Of a stretch of 64,000 nt of DNA, positions 31,672 to 43,230 are shown piece after piece (within the stretch, counting starts at the first letter, position 1; every line of letters starts with the position of its first letter). Made by a program: the position numbers and the translations under genes. The notes under the pieces were generated by a model that was not told the DNA's origin, searched no databases, and was given only the letters and a program-made list of their open reading frames with translations. Source of the stretch: Athripsodes cinereus (lineage: Eukaryota > Arthropoda > Insecta > Trichoptera > Leptoceridae); NCBI GenBank assembly GCA_947579605.1, contig OX388314.1, positions 21,697,982 to 21,761,981 of the forward strand, in the 5' to 3' direction.

Positions 31672-31885
31672 ACTACATCACGGCATATTCCGCAAGTAAA
31701 ATTAAAATTCAGATCGTCCTTTCCGTGCCAATATAAAACATAAAGACATTCAAAATGAGAAGCCTCATTGCTGAATTGTAGATTTTAATTATCTCATACG
31801 TGATGATTTACGAACACTTGATTTCACAAGACACTAGAAAACTTAAAGAAAAGAGTGGGAGGTCTAAGTCATATAACCATAAACA
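31672..31885 (-). repeat. SINE R1, nearly full length
   Basis: CATCACGGCATATTCCGCAA at the 3' side, TCGTCCTTTCCGTGCCAATA, GCCTCATTGCTGAATTGTAG, and GACACTAGAAAACTTAAAGA before AAGAGTGGGAGG. Consensus order throughout, with scattered changes. Confidence 0.85.
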
Positions 31886-32661
31886 ATATTACCATAGATG
31901 TGTGAAGTCATAGATCCAGCTATCCGATTTAGATATTCGTTTTGAGTTATCCGGTAAAATGACGTATCCGTTTCAATCCAAATATAATAATAGATACTAA
32001 TAATAGAAGTAGTCGGGAGAATAAATAGAAAATAATGTAAGATAGATCAGAAAGGAAGGCAAACTTACACTGCAGGTGACTTGACAAGAGTAGTAGTTGG
32101 ATTATTTCCAGAAAGCAGCACACAACAGACGATATTACCTTCAGTACATTTCCAGAGACAATAAGGAAAATATCTTGAATACATAGATACCCTGTATCTG
32201 TCTATATATTTATAAATACATTATTACATATTATATTATATGCCTAAATAGTATGACTATTCCATTATAAGATAGGTACTAGTTTTAAGCTCAGATCCGC
32301 TTAGGAAATAATCATCAATCTGACAAATTGCTTGAGTAGTAAGTAGTCGTATTAGGATCCTTCTTAAGAAATAATGAATATTAACTAGGTACCAGAAATT
32401 ATTTAAAAACAAGCTGACAATACCTTTTATTACAATAATTTTACTCTATGGTCTACATTTTTAATTAGCAACTGAAATATGTCTGCGCAATCACATACTT
32501 TGGATATATAATAAATGGTTTTTTTCTTGTTCAATGAAATGCAATGAAAGAGAATGAATACTATTTAGACAAAACATTGAGAACAATCTAATTCTTGAAA
32601 AATATCACATGAATGGTACTCTTCCCAATAAATGAGATGTGCATAATTTCATAGATAATTC
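31886..32661. other. AT-rich stretch, nothing recognised
   Basis: No gene, and no repeat boundary that could be supported. Confidence 0.4.
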
Positions 32662-32900
32662 AATTACCCCGTGGAGTATCGGTTAAGAATGGGGCTCCCA
32701 CTTTTTGCAAGTTTTAGAGTGTCCTGTAAAAGGCAGACGTTCGCCAAACCTCATGCATAAGACATCATGATGACGCATGCCACCATTCTGAATGACTTAC
32801 TTTTTATTGCCACGGAGAGGAAGATCTGCATGTTTATTACATGCAGTTAGTCTGCTGACTGCCTCACTTGTGGGATATGCCGTGATGATATAGTATAATA
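32662..32900 (+). repeat. SINE R1, nearly full length
   Basis: CCCCGTGGAGTATCGGTTAA starts the tRNA-like head, followed by GAGTGTCCTGTAAAAGGCAG, ACGCATGCCACCATTCTGAA, GCCACGGAGAGGAAGATCTG and GGGATATGCCGTGATGATAT. A TAGTATAATAGTA tail follows, as in the reference copy. Confidence 0.9.
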
Positions 32901-32908
32901 GTAATATA

Positions 32909-32995
32909 AGATGGGACTTCGTATGGAGGGTATTATTAATTGTGGTATTATTAATCTTCTTCAATTAATAATACCCTCCATACGATGTCCCATCT
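32909..32995. repeat. Palindrome, 33-bp arms
   Basis: AGATGGGACTTCGTATGGAG... (32,909-32,941) pairs with 32,963-32,995 with one mismatch across a 21-base loop. It directly precedes the half foldback at 33,012-33,092. The word TGGAGGGTATT recurs beyond that half, at about 33,086-33,096. Confidence 0.88.
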
Positions 32996-33011
32996 GATTG
33001 ATAATGACCTG

Positions 33012-33092
33012 ATAAGTCGAAAGACGTCTCTCTCGGAATCAATAATCTATAGTAGAAAGAAACACTTGTTTCAATTACATAATAATGGAGGG
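33012..33092 (+). repeat. Half of a foldback element with the AAGACGTCTCTC core
   Basis: GTCGAAAGACGTCTCTCTCG, then TATAGTAGAAAGAAACACTT and GTTTCAATTACATAATAATG, matches the right arm of the foldback at 56,963-57,119 almost word for word. It also shares the core with 41,104-41,260. The complementary left arm is absent here. Confidence 0.8.
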
Positions 33093-33456
33093 TATTGTTT
33101 TGTACCAGATAAAAGTTTTCATAAAGGACATCATAATAAGCATACACACAGTCGATTGTACAAAAATATTTGTTTAATAATACATTTTTATTATTAGTCC
33201 CATAATAGAAAACAGAAATTGGCAAGGATGCAAAGAAATAACAAAATACACGACAGACTCTTAGTAGGCACAACCTATAGACCTATAACAACCATACTGT
33301 CTGTTGGCATGGAACACAGTAATGTAATGACATAGGCTTTTTATATTAGGAAATGAGACGCTGGCTGGTTACATCTCAAGACAAAAGGTAAAAATCTCCA
33401 TCTTAAAGAAATATCTATACGAGGACAATTGATTTTAAAGCCTAAGAACTATGCAT
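33093..33456. other. AT-rich stretch, nothing recognised
   Basis: No gene; open frames on both strands near 33,000-33,270 derive from the palindromic repeats. Confidence 0.4.
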
Positions 33457-33600
33457 TTTATTTGCTTATTTATTTTATTCTTTATGCACATTATAATTAT
33501 ATAACAATGTTAACAAAACAATACAAAATTTAAAATACTAGCATGATATGCAGTGGCGAGTTAATCACTAGTATGAAGTGATTTCTTCCATATAACCGCG
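33457..33600 (-). repeat. LINE 3'-untranslated copy, variant
   Basis: TTGCTTATTTATTTTATTCT, AACAATGTTAACAAAACAAT and GAAGTGATTTCTTCCATATA follow the UTR-A order with a diverged end, CTTCCATATAACCGCG. The same variant end is at 48,587-48,660. Confidence 0.5.
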
Positions 33601-33699
33601 AATTAAATAGACTGAATTGGATACTTTCTAGATGATCAATGGGGGATGTAATGTCCCACATAGGTACATTTTGGGTCAAATTCCTGTTTAATATTGACG

Positions 33700-33850
33700 T
33701 ACATAATATATTTCATTAATTTTATTCTTCACTTTACACTGATTATAATATTACAAATTAATACAAAGGTACATAAAATTTTCAATTGCATACATAATTC
33801 AAAATCGAGTTTATGGCTAGACTGCGATACATTCCGACTTACTGGGAATT
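33700..33850 (-). repeat. LINE 3'-untranslated copy (UTR-A family)
   Basis: TTTTATTCTTCACTTTACAC, TTATAATATTACAAATTAAT, AATCGAGTTTATGGCTAGAC and CATTCCGACTTACTGGG. Antisense, diverged, in consensus order. Confidence 0.65.
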
Positions 33851-34327
33851 CACCTCACAAAATCGAAGAAAATAATAATAATAATAACAGTTTATTAAAC
33901 ACAATATCATTTTACAATAATCGAACAACAACACAATACATTTATTTTCCTAATACAATTACTCCCCAAAATTGAGCGTAGCTCGTGCTTTGGGGAGAAG
34001 AAAATAGAAATACTTATATTATTTTAAAAGCTAAAACTTTGCATGAGCTATTCAGTTATTGTGTCAAAGAAAAAAACAGAAAATATTTTCGACGTTCAAA
34101 GTGAAAGGTTGTCTATGCAAAAGTGTCCATTTGTATGTACCTACATGTCCAAAAAAAGAAAACCGGTACTGTAGCTGAGTAATCTGCAATATATTTAAAT
34201 AAAAAAAAAAAACGTTTACAAAAATAAAGACAAGCTTGAAAAATTTGAAATATATTCCAGAATGTATTAGTTAAAAGAAGAAAAAAAACGAATGATTTTT
34301 GCTTATTTCGCCGGTATTATATATATA
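33851..34327. other. AT-rich stretch, nothing recognised
   Basis: An AATAAT microsatellite lies at about 33,872-33,886, in a sequence that looks like an antisense LINE tail (ACAGTTTATTAAACACAATA). No coding remnant. Confidence 0.4.
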
Positions 34328-34597
34328 TAATGAGTTACAATCCATTGGATTGGTCTGCAACGAGTTTTGACTTATTTCTCCACTCCTCCCTATTCTCAGC
34401 CAGTCTCTTCAACTCCATATATGAGCCACAGCACATGTCCCTCTTCAGTTGGTCCATATAGGCGTCTCTCGGTCGACCTCTGCCATTTGTGCCTTCGGTC
34501 CTGCCCTCTGCGATTGCGATGAGCAGTCCTGGGTGCCTGATGTTGTGGCCAATCCAATTAGCTCGTTGTTGGCAGATTCTTTTGAGGAGTTGCCTTA
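34328..34597 (-). pseudogene. 5'-truncated LINE C-terminus (WIGH family)
   Basis: Near-twin of the fragment at 48,309-48,576 at the DNA level. On the minus strand it codes for a WIGHNIRHPGLLIAIAEG-type passage, a GRGRPRDAY-type block, and a final R-LAENR-EWR followed by a stop close to 34,335. Both twins end with the same 3' sequence, ATTGTAACTCATTATATAT. The shared end marks the true 3' terminus of the family, with a TA-repeat tail. Only the last ~85 codons remain. Confidence 0.8.
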
Positions 34598-36167
34598 AAG
34601 ATTCAAAAAACTAGAGCGAGGTTTGATGTTTTATATTCAGCATCGTACAATTTTTTTACAAAGAAAGAAAAATCTATTAGGTAATCTTATTAAAAAAAAA
34701 CATACTTAACAAACAGTGAACCTAATGATCTGTAGATAATAACATTCACAGAACAATAGCCTTCCAAAATAAAAAAAAGAGGAAGTTAAAAGCTTCGAGC
34801 TAAAATATTTTGATATTTAAAATGTTTTAGGGAGAGTGAGTAGAAAAAAACTTATATTTTTATAAAACTTTTTAAGTGTATAGTACAGAGTAGTGAAGAG
34901 AGAGCTTTCCTTAGTATAAATAAACATTAATAATTCAGGGGGGTGGGGGGAGGAAGTGGGCGAGTTGATGTTAAAATATGATACAATTTTTAACCCCGTC
35001 TAAAGACGATTAATTAAGAAGATCTTCCACGAAATTCTACTAAGTGACTTAAGCTACTCTCGCTTCTTGAAAAACTTTCAAACTGAAACGAAAATTAGCG
35101 AAACTTTTCAAAGAATTTCACGTTGATTAATAAAAACGTTAAACCTTGAAAAATAATCAATCAAAGGGTTTAACGAAGAGGTGATTCGAAGAGGGGTTCG
35201 TTAAAATAAGTAATACAATCATTTCCAAAAGAAAAAAGGTAAAATTTGCGCATGTTGTATGCTTATACCAGTTTACATTTATATGAACTACTTACATGAA
35301 AAATGAGTACAAAAAGCTGATCTTTTTAAATTGAGTACTAAAATATTAAGCAATGGGAAAACTCGGTAACTTTACCTATATCTCACATGTCGATTTTTGA
35401 ACATTCATAGTATGAAACATATTACATGCTTTTGTCAAGACGGTGTAAGTTGGCAAAACATTTCCATAACGGGGCTTTTGCTAAAAAAATTGAGATTCAA
35501 CTACAAGATATTTAAACTCAATTAATATTTAGGATACTTTCCACGAATATTTGCGTTAAATGGCATTTCAAAAACATATAAAGCTTAGCAGTTTTTTTCG
35601 AGATACAACCTTCGTTTCGTAAAAACAGAAAAAAAAGTTGTAAGTAATATTCATGAAAGCGTCCTCGTTTCAAGCGAAGAATTTTAAGAAGAAAACGGGT
35701 TGAAGGAAGACGAAGAAACAGCGGATTAGAGTGAGTGGGTGAGCGGGGGGAATTTTTATCAATTAATTAGCTAATTAACTAAGAAAACATTTCCCGCAAA
35801 TAATTAAAAGCGCTCCTATCAAAATGCTGAAATAAAAACTGATATTAATCCCAGCAGACGTAATATTAAAGTGGATTATTGCTCTGTTTTAACAATAGCT
35901 AAGGTTAAAAAAAATATGAGAAACCATTAACGATTTAAATAATTTGCTTTTAGGTTGTGTTGAGTGTGAGGTGCTCTGGAATTTAATAGATATTTTAGAA
36001 AATGTTTTTAGGTATCCTGTGAAAGTCTGGTAATCGTAAAAAGACTCTCTGCATTAGGTATTATTATTATTATGATTTATAAACATTTCAACTTTGTGAC
36101 ACAACGTTGAAATAAGCTTATATGTATTCGTGAAAAACAAGTTAATTTATTATTTAGTAACTCAAAA
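34598..36167. other. AT-rich stretch, nothing recognised
   Basis: No frame with family features on either strand. Runs such as GGGGGGTGGGGGGAGG (34,938-34,953) stand out only by composition. Confidence 0.4.
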
Positions 36168-36480
36168 TCTAATATATAAAATTCTCGTGTCACGGTGTTT
36201 GTTGTCATACTCCTCCGAAACGGCTGGATCAATTTTGATGAAATTTTCTGTACTTATCGGGTAGGTCTGAGAATCGGCCAACATTTATTTTTCATACCCC
36301 TAAAAGTTAAGGGCGGTCCACTCCAAATTTAAAAAAATATCGACAAAAAGATTATTCTTTTTTTATAGTGAGGCATTAAAAAATACATATATCTCTAAAT
36401 TTTCACCCTTCTACCATCAACCCCTAATTTTTAATAGCGATATTAGTATATGGCAAAACAACGTTTGCTGGGTTAGCTAG
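36168..36480 (+). mobile_element. Short non-autonomous Helitron
   Basis: It begins TCTAATATATAAAATTCTCG after an A and ends GGGTTAGCTAG before a T, the TC...CTAG ends and A/T insertion site of Helitrons. A small hairpin (GCAAAAC / GTTTGC) lies about 10 bases before the 3' end. The internal GGCTGGATCAATTTTGATGA and AATTTTCTGTACTTATC words are widespread in insect Helitrons. At 313 bp it encodes no Rep/helicase. Confidence 0.88.
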
Positions 36481-38044
36481 TAATATATATAATTCCGACA
36501 GTTTTTGTTGCTATGAGTTCCTTCTTTTTCCCATAATATTTTGCACAGTCTGATTGATTACCGAAAATTTTGCATTGACTATTTTACGTTTTTTTTTCTT
36601 CAGGAATTCATTCCTTTTACATTCAAAATTTCGAGTTGTCCCTTTGCAGCAAACATATTATTTTCAAAACTTTTTACAATACATTCTATTCTGGTTCCTA
36701 TCATTAAACCTACTTTCAGGTTGCTCGTTAGGAAAGCTAGTAGATACTATTATTTTTATTAAATATACGTTCGAAGAGGCGCGCAATTTTTCCCAGTGAA
36801 TAATAATAATAACAATAATAAATATGTAAAACAGTGTAGGTTATGTGCGATATGAATTAGGATGGTGTGTGTATTTGGTAATAATAATAATAACAGGCCG
36901 AGTAATAATTATCATTATATTTTAACGTCAAGATGGCGTGATGAACAATAGTAAAAAATGTTTGGGATAAAATACGTAATACCTACTACACAGTAGGTAC
37001 ATAATAATATTATATACAGAACTATAGGTAATATTATTATTTTACTATGTAGTACTGTATAACGAGTGCAACGCCCACCAAACACCTCGCACGGACGCCA
37101 CTGACCGCCCTACATACTATGTACATGAGTATGTAAAAGACACTCGTGCTTTTATAGTATGAGGTAGGTGCCTACAATAATTTGTCTATGGAAAAAATAT
37201 AAGGGCTGCTCATGATGGCTCTAATATTACAAATCAATGAATAATTTTAAAAATGTGCTGTGTATAGTACAGTTAATTATTACTATAATTAATTGACATG
37301 AAGATATATTTTTTTTAATTTTATTTATTTATTTTATTGAACATAACAAACAATACATATATAACAATTCATTATTTGATAAAAAACTAAATCTAAGCAT
37401 CCTCCTTATAGAGACAAATCTCGTGTAAAGGAGAGTTGGAAATACCGCTTAAAAAAAATATTGTATGTTTGTAATAAACTTCATATACCCTCTTATTGAT
37501 TTTAAAGCGAAGTCGAGTGAATTTTGCATCTCATATATTTAGGGCAAAAATGGGTCCAAAACAGTATGCATGGAAATTTATCTTGAAAATTCAAGATGCC
37601 AAAGTCGTCCGGTCGGCCATAGGTATTAAATAACATGAAATATTTTATAACTTGACTATTTAATACCTACCTTCAGATTTTTAATATTCTATTTTCAGCA
37701 GTTCGTTTCAAACTTGCTTCACGATCGTAGTCCGACCCAAAAGTTCGATATAATGAAATGTACCTAAGAGTAGAATGTTTGTCTTAGCGAATAAGTTTAG
37801 TATTCTTATTTTCTAGAAGGAAAATTTGAGATTAAAAGGGTTTTTTGTAATCAAATATATACATAATATTATAATGAAAGTTTCTTTAAAAAAAAAACAA
37901 TAACGGCAGTAGGTAGATACCCATAGAACAAATATTTGTTGCTTGTTTTTTATTTACACAAATTATTTAAAAAATACAGAGAACGAAATAAATACCTACT
38001 AGAAAAATCTTCATCCAGAAAATATTTGAACACAATAATCTCAC
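36481..38044. other. AT-rich stretch; possible antisense LINE tail at 37,311-37,560
   Basis: No supported gene. TTTTAATTTTATTTATTTAT at 37,314 onward followed by an A/C-rich part resembles an antisense LINE 3' end but carries no coding remnant. Frames at 36,541-36,799 are AT-driven. Confidence 0.35.
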
Positions 38045-38945
38045 ACCTTGTTCAATTGTTTGTATACCTATCTTGTTCAATTAAGGAGGTCGCTATTCGC
38101 GGCAGAACTCCTGATAACTTCATTTTACCCAAGTGTGATGTTCTAAATCATGGGTGTCTAAACTTTGACCATACGAGGGCCACATTGTAAAAAAAAAATA
38201 TGCTGGGCCGCACATAAATATTTTTTCAATAAATGGAAATAAAATTAACTATATACCTCTATGTAGTTCTATAAAAATAAAATACCTTCTTTTTATTATA
38301 TTTGAATTAGATATATATGTATAAAATTATAAATGAACATATGTATAAAAATGTATATATTATACATATATAGGTAGGTACCTATGTAAAATTAATGTGA
38401 TGGATGGATTTGCTTTTGTTGAACAAGCAAATTGATATTGGGTTCAATTGATGAAGTTATTTTCGTTGAATAAGCAAATTTAAATATTTTCATAATTTGC
38501 GTTTGGGCCGCATGCGGCCCGTGGGCCGCACTTTAGACAAGCATGTTCTAAATGAATTGGAATGCATTAGCTTCAAAAATTGGTATTCATCCTGGCAAAA
38601 TAGCCCAAAAGGATATCATTATAAAAAAGTTCAGCTATCTATCCCATCTCGACCGTGGTTTCACAAGAAAAAATTGTCCAGACACCACATTGTCTGTATT
38701 TCTAGACTGCGTTTCGGTCACATGCGCCTGGATTCACTCGTTCATTCGTTGAATCTCCCGATTGCGAGTGTGGTTGGGACGAGGAAACGCCGGATCATAG
38801 CATCCTAGGATGTCCAATTAGGGACGCCATGGACATATATTTTAAATTCGTGAACGTTGAGTACCCCATTAATATTATCTACCTACTTTGACTGAACTCT
38901 CAACAAGTTAATGAGCTTTTTTTTAATGTATTCAAAAGAATATGA
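38045..38945 (+). pseudogene. LINE remnant after the RNase H region, split by a hAT
   Basis: Before the hAT the frame reads AIRGRTPDNFILPKCDVLN. After it comes ELECISFKNWYSSW, then SRPWFHKKK and ISRLRFGHMRL. A one-base frame change then gives CECGWDEETPDHSILGCP and, later, LNSQQVNELFFNVF. This is the order found downstream of RNase H in I/R1/jockey-type LINEs (PWF, RLR-GH, C-C-G--ET--H--L-CP). The element is 5'-truncated and not functional. The RNase H assignment of the part before 38,140 is tentative. Confidence 0.72.
38149..38545. mobile_element. Non-autonomous hAT with TTCTAAAT duplication
   Basis: The ends are CATGGGTGTCTAAACTTTGA and the inverted CACTTTAGACAAGCATG. They are flanked by TTCTAAAT at 38,141-38,148 and 38,546-38,553. 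Subterminal GGGCCGCA / TGCGGCCC words recur. The central TA in the duplication again fits the Buster/Charlie branch. The 397-bp element lies inside the LINE remnant, whose frame joins up when it is removed. Confidence 0.93.
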
Positions 38946-40203
38946 TCCTCATATGAATATTTTTCGTTTTCTCTTGATTTTTTTTTTCTCGTTTAAAATA
39001 TTATATATATGATGTTTTGAATGGCCATAACATCCAACGGAGTGAGCCGCCATAAAAAAAAAAACATTTTTTGTGAAAGTATTTCAATGCATTTTTTTAT
39101 TTGGTTGACACGTCCGACATCTATCGATAATATATTAAAACACTTTACAAATACCATCTAACGGAATTCTTCAAAAGTTTTTGCCCCGAAATATATAGAG
39201 ACATCTATGCGAAAAACTCAAGAACATTTCACCTTAGCGAAGAGTTGAACCGATGCACGCGATTTTATCCCCCGTAATAATCCATAGATGTCTCTGTATT
39301 TCAAAACATTGCTGCAGGTTTTAGGGCATCAATATTGCACTCCTAAAATCGTGTTGTGATAACAAATATAATTATTTTATTTTTATCAAAATAAATTTAA
39401 GCTGTACATACCGTTAGAGCTGCCGACCGACTGCCCTCGAAGACTGGGGCCTCGAATTAATTGGGGATGGGGAGGTCAAACTGTAACAAAAAAAGAAAAA
39501 ATATTTTAAAAATCTTAAAAACTGAATATTTACAATTTAATCATTTATTTCTGTTTATATTACATAGTATAAATATTTTTTTGAAGTTTTATTTTATTTT
39601 TCAAATCTTCAAAAGAAAAGTTTTTAGACTTGATTTTAAAAAGTTCATTCGCTATCTAGGTATTTACACTCTCCCAGCTTCTTCCACAAGTAGGGAATTG
39701 TTTAAAAAAAACAAAATCTTTTCATTCATTCTTCGAAAGTTTCACATATTTAGCATTTCATATTACAACAAACTGGGATACAAAATAGTTCAAATTAATT
39801 TGACATTTTATCACATCTTTTTCAGTTAAGCACAAAAAACTTAAATTTGCATCTAAATAAGATGTGATAGTTTCTTAATCAGTCCCTAAAGGAACGGAAT
39901 CTGATATCTTACATTGGGCATTTTTTTTAATGTTTGTATTACCAAATAATAGTTACAATTTGTGTGTAAATGAAACAGACATCAGGGAGAATGAAACATA
40001 TTGTTGAATTATACAAATTACTTATCCTAAAATTAGAATCAATCTAAATGTAAATTAGCGAACCCAACTCCCATAACTTTTTGTTACATCCTCATTTCAG
40101 AAACCACACATGTATACAAAATGTAGATATTCGCTATATTCATTTTCTCTTCACATTGATTACAAATGGTCACATGCAAAATTACAAATCGAATTATTTG
40201 TCA
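38946..40203. other. AT-rich stretch with a loose inverted repeat at 39,190-39,300
   Basis: TATATAGAGACATCTATG and CATAGATGTCTCTGTAT face each other about 80 bases apart. They could be the ends of a small unidentified element. The 122-codon plus frame at 39,461-39,829 is Phe/Lys/Ile-rich without motifs. No gene is supported. Confidence 0.4.
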
Positions 40204-40470
40204 ATTAAATATATACTCTGTGGCCTTCCCAGTAAAGAATAGGTCTCAAACTCTTTTTTGTAAGTTTTCGAGTGTCCTGTTAAAGGCAGGCACTAGTAAA
40301 ACCTCTCATATAATAAGACTATTAACATCTCTAATCCAGCAATGAGGCATGCCAGCCATCATGAATGTCTTAAATTTAATTATCACAGAGAGGACGACTT
40401 GCATGTTCATTCATACAGTTAGCCTGCTGGCTACTCCATTGGTGGGAAACATCGTGATGGTATGAATGAA
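40204..40470 (+). repeat. SINE R1, nearly full length
   Basis: CCCAGTAAAGAATAGGTCTC, GTAAGTTTTCGAGTGTCCTG, TTAAAGGCAGGCACTAG, AATGAGGCATGCCAGCCATC, GAGAGGACGACTTGCATGTT and ACATCGTGATGGTATGAATG. A good example of the B-box-like GTTTTCGAGTG in the head. Confidence 0.9.
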
Positions 40471-40824
40471 AGCATGAACAATATGAGGTGTTATATTTGA
40501 TTTGTGTTGCCAAAAACCCAGTGATTTGATTCCAAACATTCTCATAGAGCACATACTTGGGTTTTTTACAAATATTTTTTTCTTTTTTCTCTCGGTTGAG
40601 CATTCTCATATAGTTATGTTTTCAAAATAAATTACATAAGTAATTAAATAAAACTGAAAAAAAAAGAAATCATGTTATTTTTTGTTTGCTAAGTAGAGTT
40701 TTAAAAAATTAGGATATAATTTTACTTAATGGACTTGTGCCAAAGTCACTATGTTATGGCAATAAGCCCGCCATTTGCACTACTTTAAAATGTACAATAA
40801 AGATATTATTTTATTTTTATTTTA
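40471..40824. other. AT-rich stretch, nothing recognised
   Basis: The part just before 40,825 may be the upstream, decayed portion of the LINE remnant that follows. Confidence 0.35.
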
Positions 40825-40960
40825 TGTTGAACGTGCCTTCTGCAAGGCTGGAAGATTGTAGTGAAAAAAATTCCTCTGGGTTTACAAAGTGCAGAGGTTT
40901 TCAAAACAAAGTCAAAGACCCTTTTGTTCAGAAAATGTTCTGATTTTATTAAATGGGTCC
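40825..40960 (+). pseudogene. LINE C-terminal remnant (LPLGLQSAEVFKTKLK type)
   Basis: VERAFCKAG is followed, after a frame change, by KKIPLGLQSAEVFKTKSKTL and LFRKCSDF. The pattern RAF...(A)P-LWN-LP-x-LxSAxxxxxFKxxLKTxLF is the usual ending of CR1/L2/jockey-like LINE proteins; here the tryptophan segment is lost. It is a short 3' fragment with no flanking duplication seen. Confidence 0.55.
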
Positions 40961-41103
40961 TTACAGTGTTTTCTACAGATAGCACATTTTAAAATAAATT
41001 GCCTAGATTACAATTATTAATAAAAAAAAAAACATTTCATCTTCCATGCTAATAAATCAGTAACATTGTGGATACTAGTATATTATTTTGTAAGTATACA
41101 TTT

Positions 41104-41260
41104 CGAAATAATAAAACAAATGTTTTATTCTACTAATGGTTTATTATGTGAGAGAGACGTCTTTCGTCTGATGAGGACATTGTCAATCCTCATCAGACGA
41201 AAGACGTCTCTCTCACATAATAAACCATTAGTAGAATAAAACATTTGTTTTATTATTTCG
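41104..41260. repeat. Foldback element with perfect 74-bp arms
   Basis: The left arm 41,104-41,177 and right arm 41,187-41,260 are exact complements with a 9-base loop. Inside is GAGAGAGACGTCTTTCGTCT, the core shared with 56,963-57,119 and 33,012-33,092. The outer word AACAAATGTTTTATTCTACT parallels AACAAGTGTTCCTTTCTACT of the 56,963 copy. A transcript across it would form a near-perfect hairpin. Confidence 0.95.
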
Positions 41261-42061
41261 ATATGGAATTCTACTACCTAAACACCGACACAGTGAATAA
41301 GTATACATTTGTATAAAAGTTATTGTTGATAACATAATTTATTACTTTAATTAATAGGTATTTAGAAACTGTAACAAGATAATTTGCCAATTATTTGTCG
41401 TTTGTTGTGTTCACTAGCAAAACATTTGATAAACGAATAAATGGGCAGATTAAATCCACTAATATACATACCTACACAATTGCATATTTGACAGCTAATT
41501 AATAAGCTAAAACCAAAATTACGTTTTTGTGTAAAACTAGCAATATATTTTAAAAAAAAAAATGTTTCAATATTTGGAACAATTCTTAATTTTCAAATTA
41601 TTCAATGAGATCTCAGTATTTGAAAATTGACCCAAAATATGTCTTAAGTGAACCACAATAATTTACCATATAATATATGAATAACACACTAATTAATCAA
41701 GCTAGTCCTAAAATAAGATATGAATCTTATATTATGGGTACTATACGACGATAGTGTCAAAAATCTTACTCATAATTTTTAATGTAAATCTATGTTCGTA
41801 AAAACGTAAATAGACCTCGAAAAGCACACCATGTAGAAGCATGTATGTATTTTGAAGACAGAGTAGATCGGCATTAGGATTTTGAATTCAGAAGTATGAG
41901 GGTCTACCATCAGACTATCAATCACTACGTGTCTTAAATTCATAGATCCTCCAGACGATACAATGAAAAATAGAAAACATTATTTATCCTCTAGGATAGT
42001 TGGAAGATAAATTCCACCTTCTGCATATTGGTTTTTTAAATATCTATATTTACCTATATAC
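41261..42061. other. AT-rich stretch, nothing recognised
   Basis: No supported gene or element. Confidence 0.4.
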
Positions 42062-42292
42062 TATCTTCACATCTCCCAAAAGTGAGATAATTAGAGGACT
42101 CACTGCAAAAAGAATACAAGTTGTTGTCTCTCTGTCTAAAAATTCTGGATAGGTAGCATGCCTCATCACTGAATTAATGATAATATTATAAGTCTTATAT
42201 GTGATATTTTAGAATACCTGCCTTTTGCAGAATACTCGTAACACATAGAAAAGAGTAGGTGACATATTTTTTGCCAGGTACTCCAATATCTC
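42062..42292 (-). repeat. SINE R1, nearly full length
   Basis: CATCTCCCAAAAGTGAGATA, TTGTTGTCTCTCTGTCTAAA, GGTAGCATGCCTCATCACTG, CCTGCCTTTTGCAGAATACT and AAGAGTAGGTGACATATTTT, in R1 order with moderate divergence. Confidence 0.85.
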
Positions 42293-42976
42293 ATAAATGT
42301 ATAGCGGTGGACAAACTTTAATGAAATGATGAAAACAAAATTTCAATATACAATATGTATATTACTTGTAATATCTTTGCCTCAAACACTTGAAGAAATA
42401 TTGAAATGTGTGTATTTATTTGAATAAGAATATCAGAATGCAACAATCTCAACCCACACACAATTTAAATGAATTGCAACGTTAGTCGTCTAATACTATG
42501 TAGGTATAATAATAATAACAAGCAATGTGTATTGAAGTAATATGTACATTCACAATCATAAACCTGAAAGCAGGTCACACCTATCTTGCGAGCCAAGTCA
42601 TAGAATGGCAGAGCAGAATTATATCTATCGTTAAGATAATAATATTGCATTATTACTCATTATTCTTTCAGTATCTTTCATGTTGAATTCATTTCATAAA
42701 CTATGCAATTGTAACAAACATATACATAATAATATAAGCTTGGTTGTTTAACATGTTGCATGATGATTTCCATTTGCTGTAAATTGTTATTGTTATTGTT
42801 TAACCAGTGTAACATAATTCATATTCCTTGAATACATTCGCAGTTATTTTTTTATAAAGAGATGCCAAATTATTCTCACATGTATAGGATACAAAGAATT
42901 GTGAAATAAATATTGAATTTTACATCTATCCTAAATTATGTACAAATTTCTTTTTTGTTGATAACTTGTGTTTCTT
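42293..42976. other. AT-rich stretch, nothing recognised
   Basis: No supported gene or element. Confidence 0.4.
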
Positions 42977-43040
42977 ACATGCAGTTGATTTAATTGCTCC
43001 CTGACTTGTGGGAGAAGTCGTGATGGTATAGACAGATATA
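42977..43040 (+). repeat. SINE R1, 3' end only
   Basis: TACATGCAGTTGATTTAATT, CTGACTTGTGGGAGAAGTCG and TGATGGTATAGACAGATA: the tail region with its hairpin-like CTTGTGGGA and a TAGACAGATA end. Confidence 0.75.
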
Positions 43041-43230
43041 CCTAAAATTTATTTGCAAAAATCAATTCTTAGAATCTTCATAATACAAGGAAATTTCATT
43101 ATTTTGGCAAATTTTGGATATAGTGAAGAAGTCATTTATTTACTTAGCCCAAACCGCAGACGAGATATCTAAAGGTTCTTGTATGAGACAAGATATTTTG
43201 TTCATAGAAACCGTGCGCACTACGCCAAAG

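Noticed and set aside
31285..31970. GGATATCCGG-type sequences at both sides of this stretch as ends of a hAT-like element
   Set aside because: The two sides do not pair as terminal repeats and no target duplication was found.
39461..39829. 122-codon plus frame rich in Phe, Lys and Ile
   Set aside because: The composition reflects AT richness; no motif or regular domain structure.
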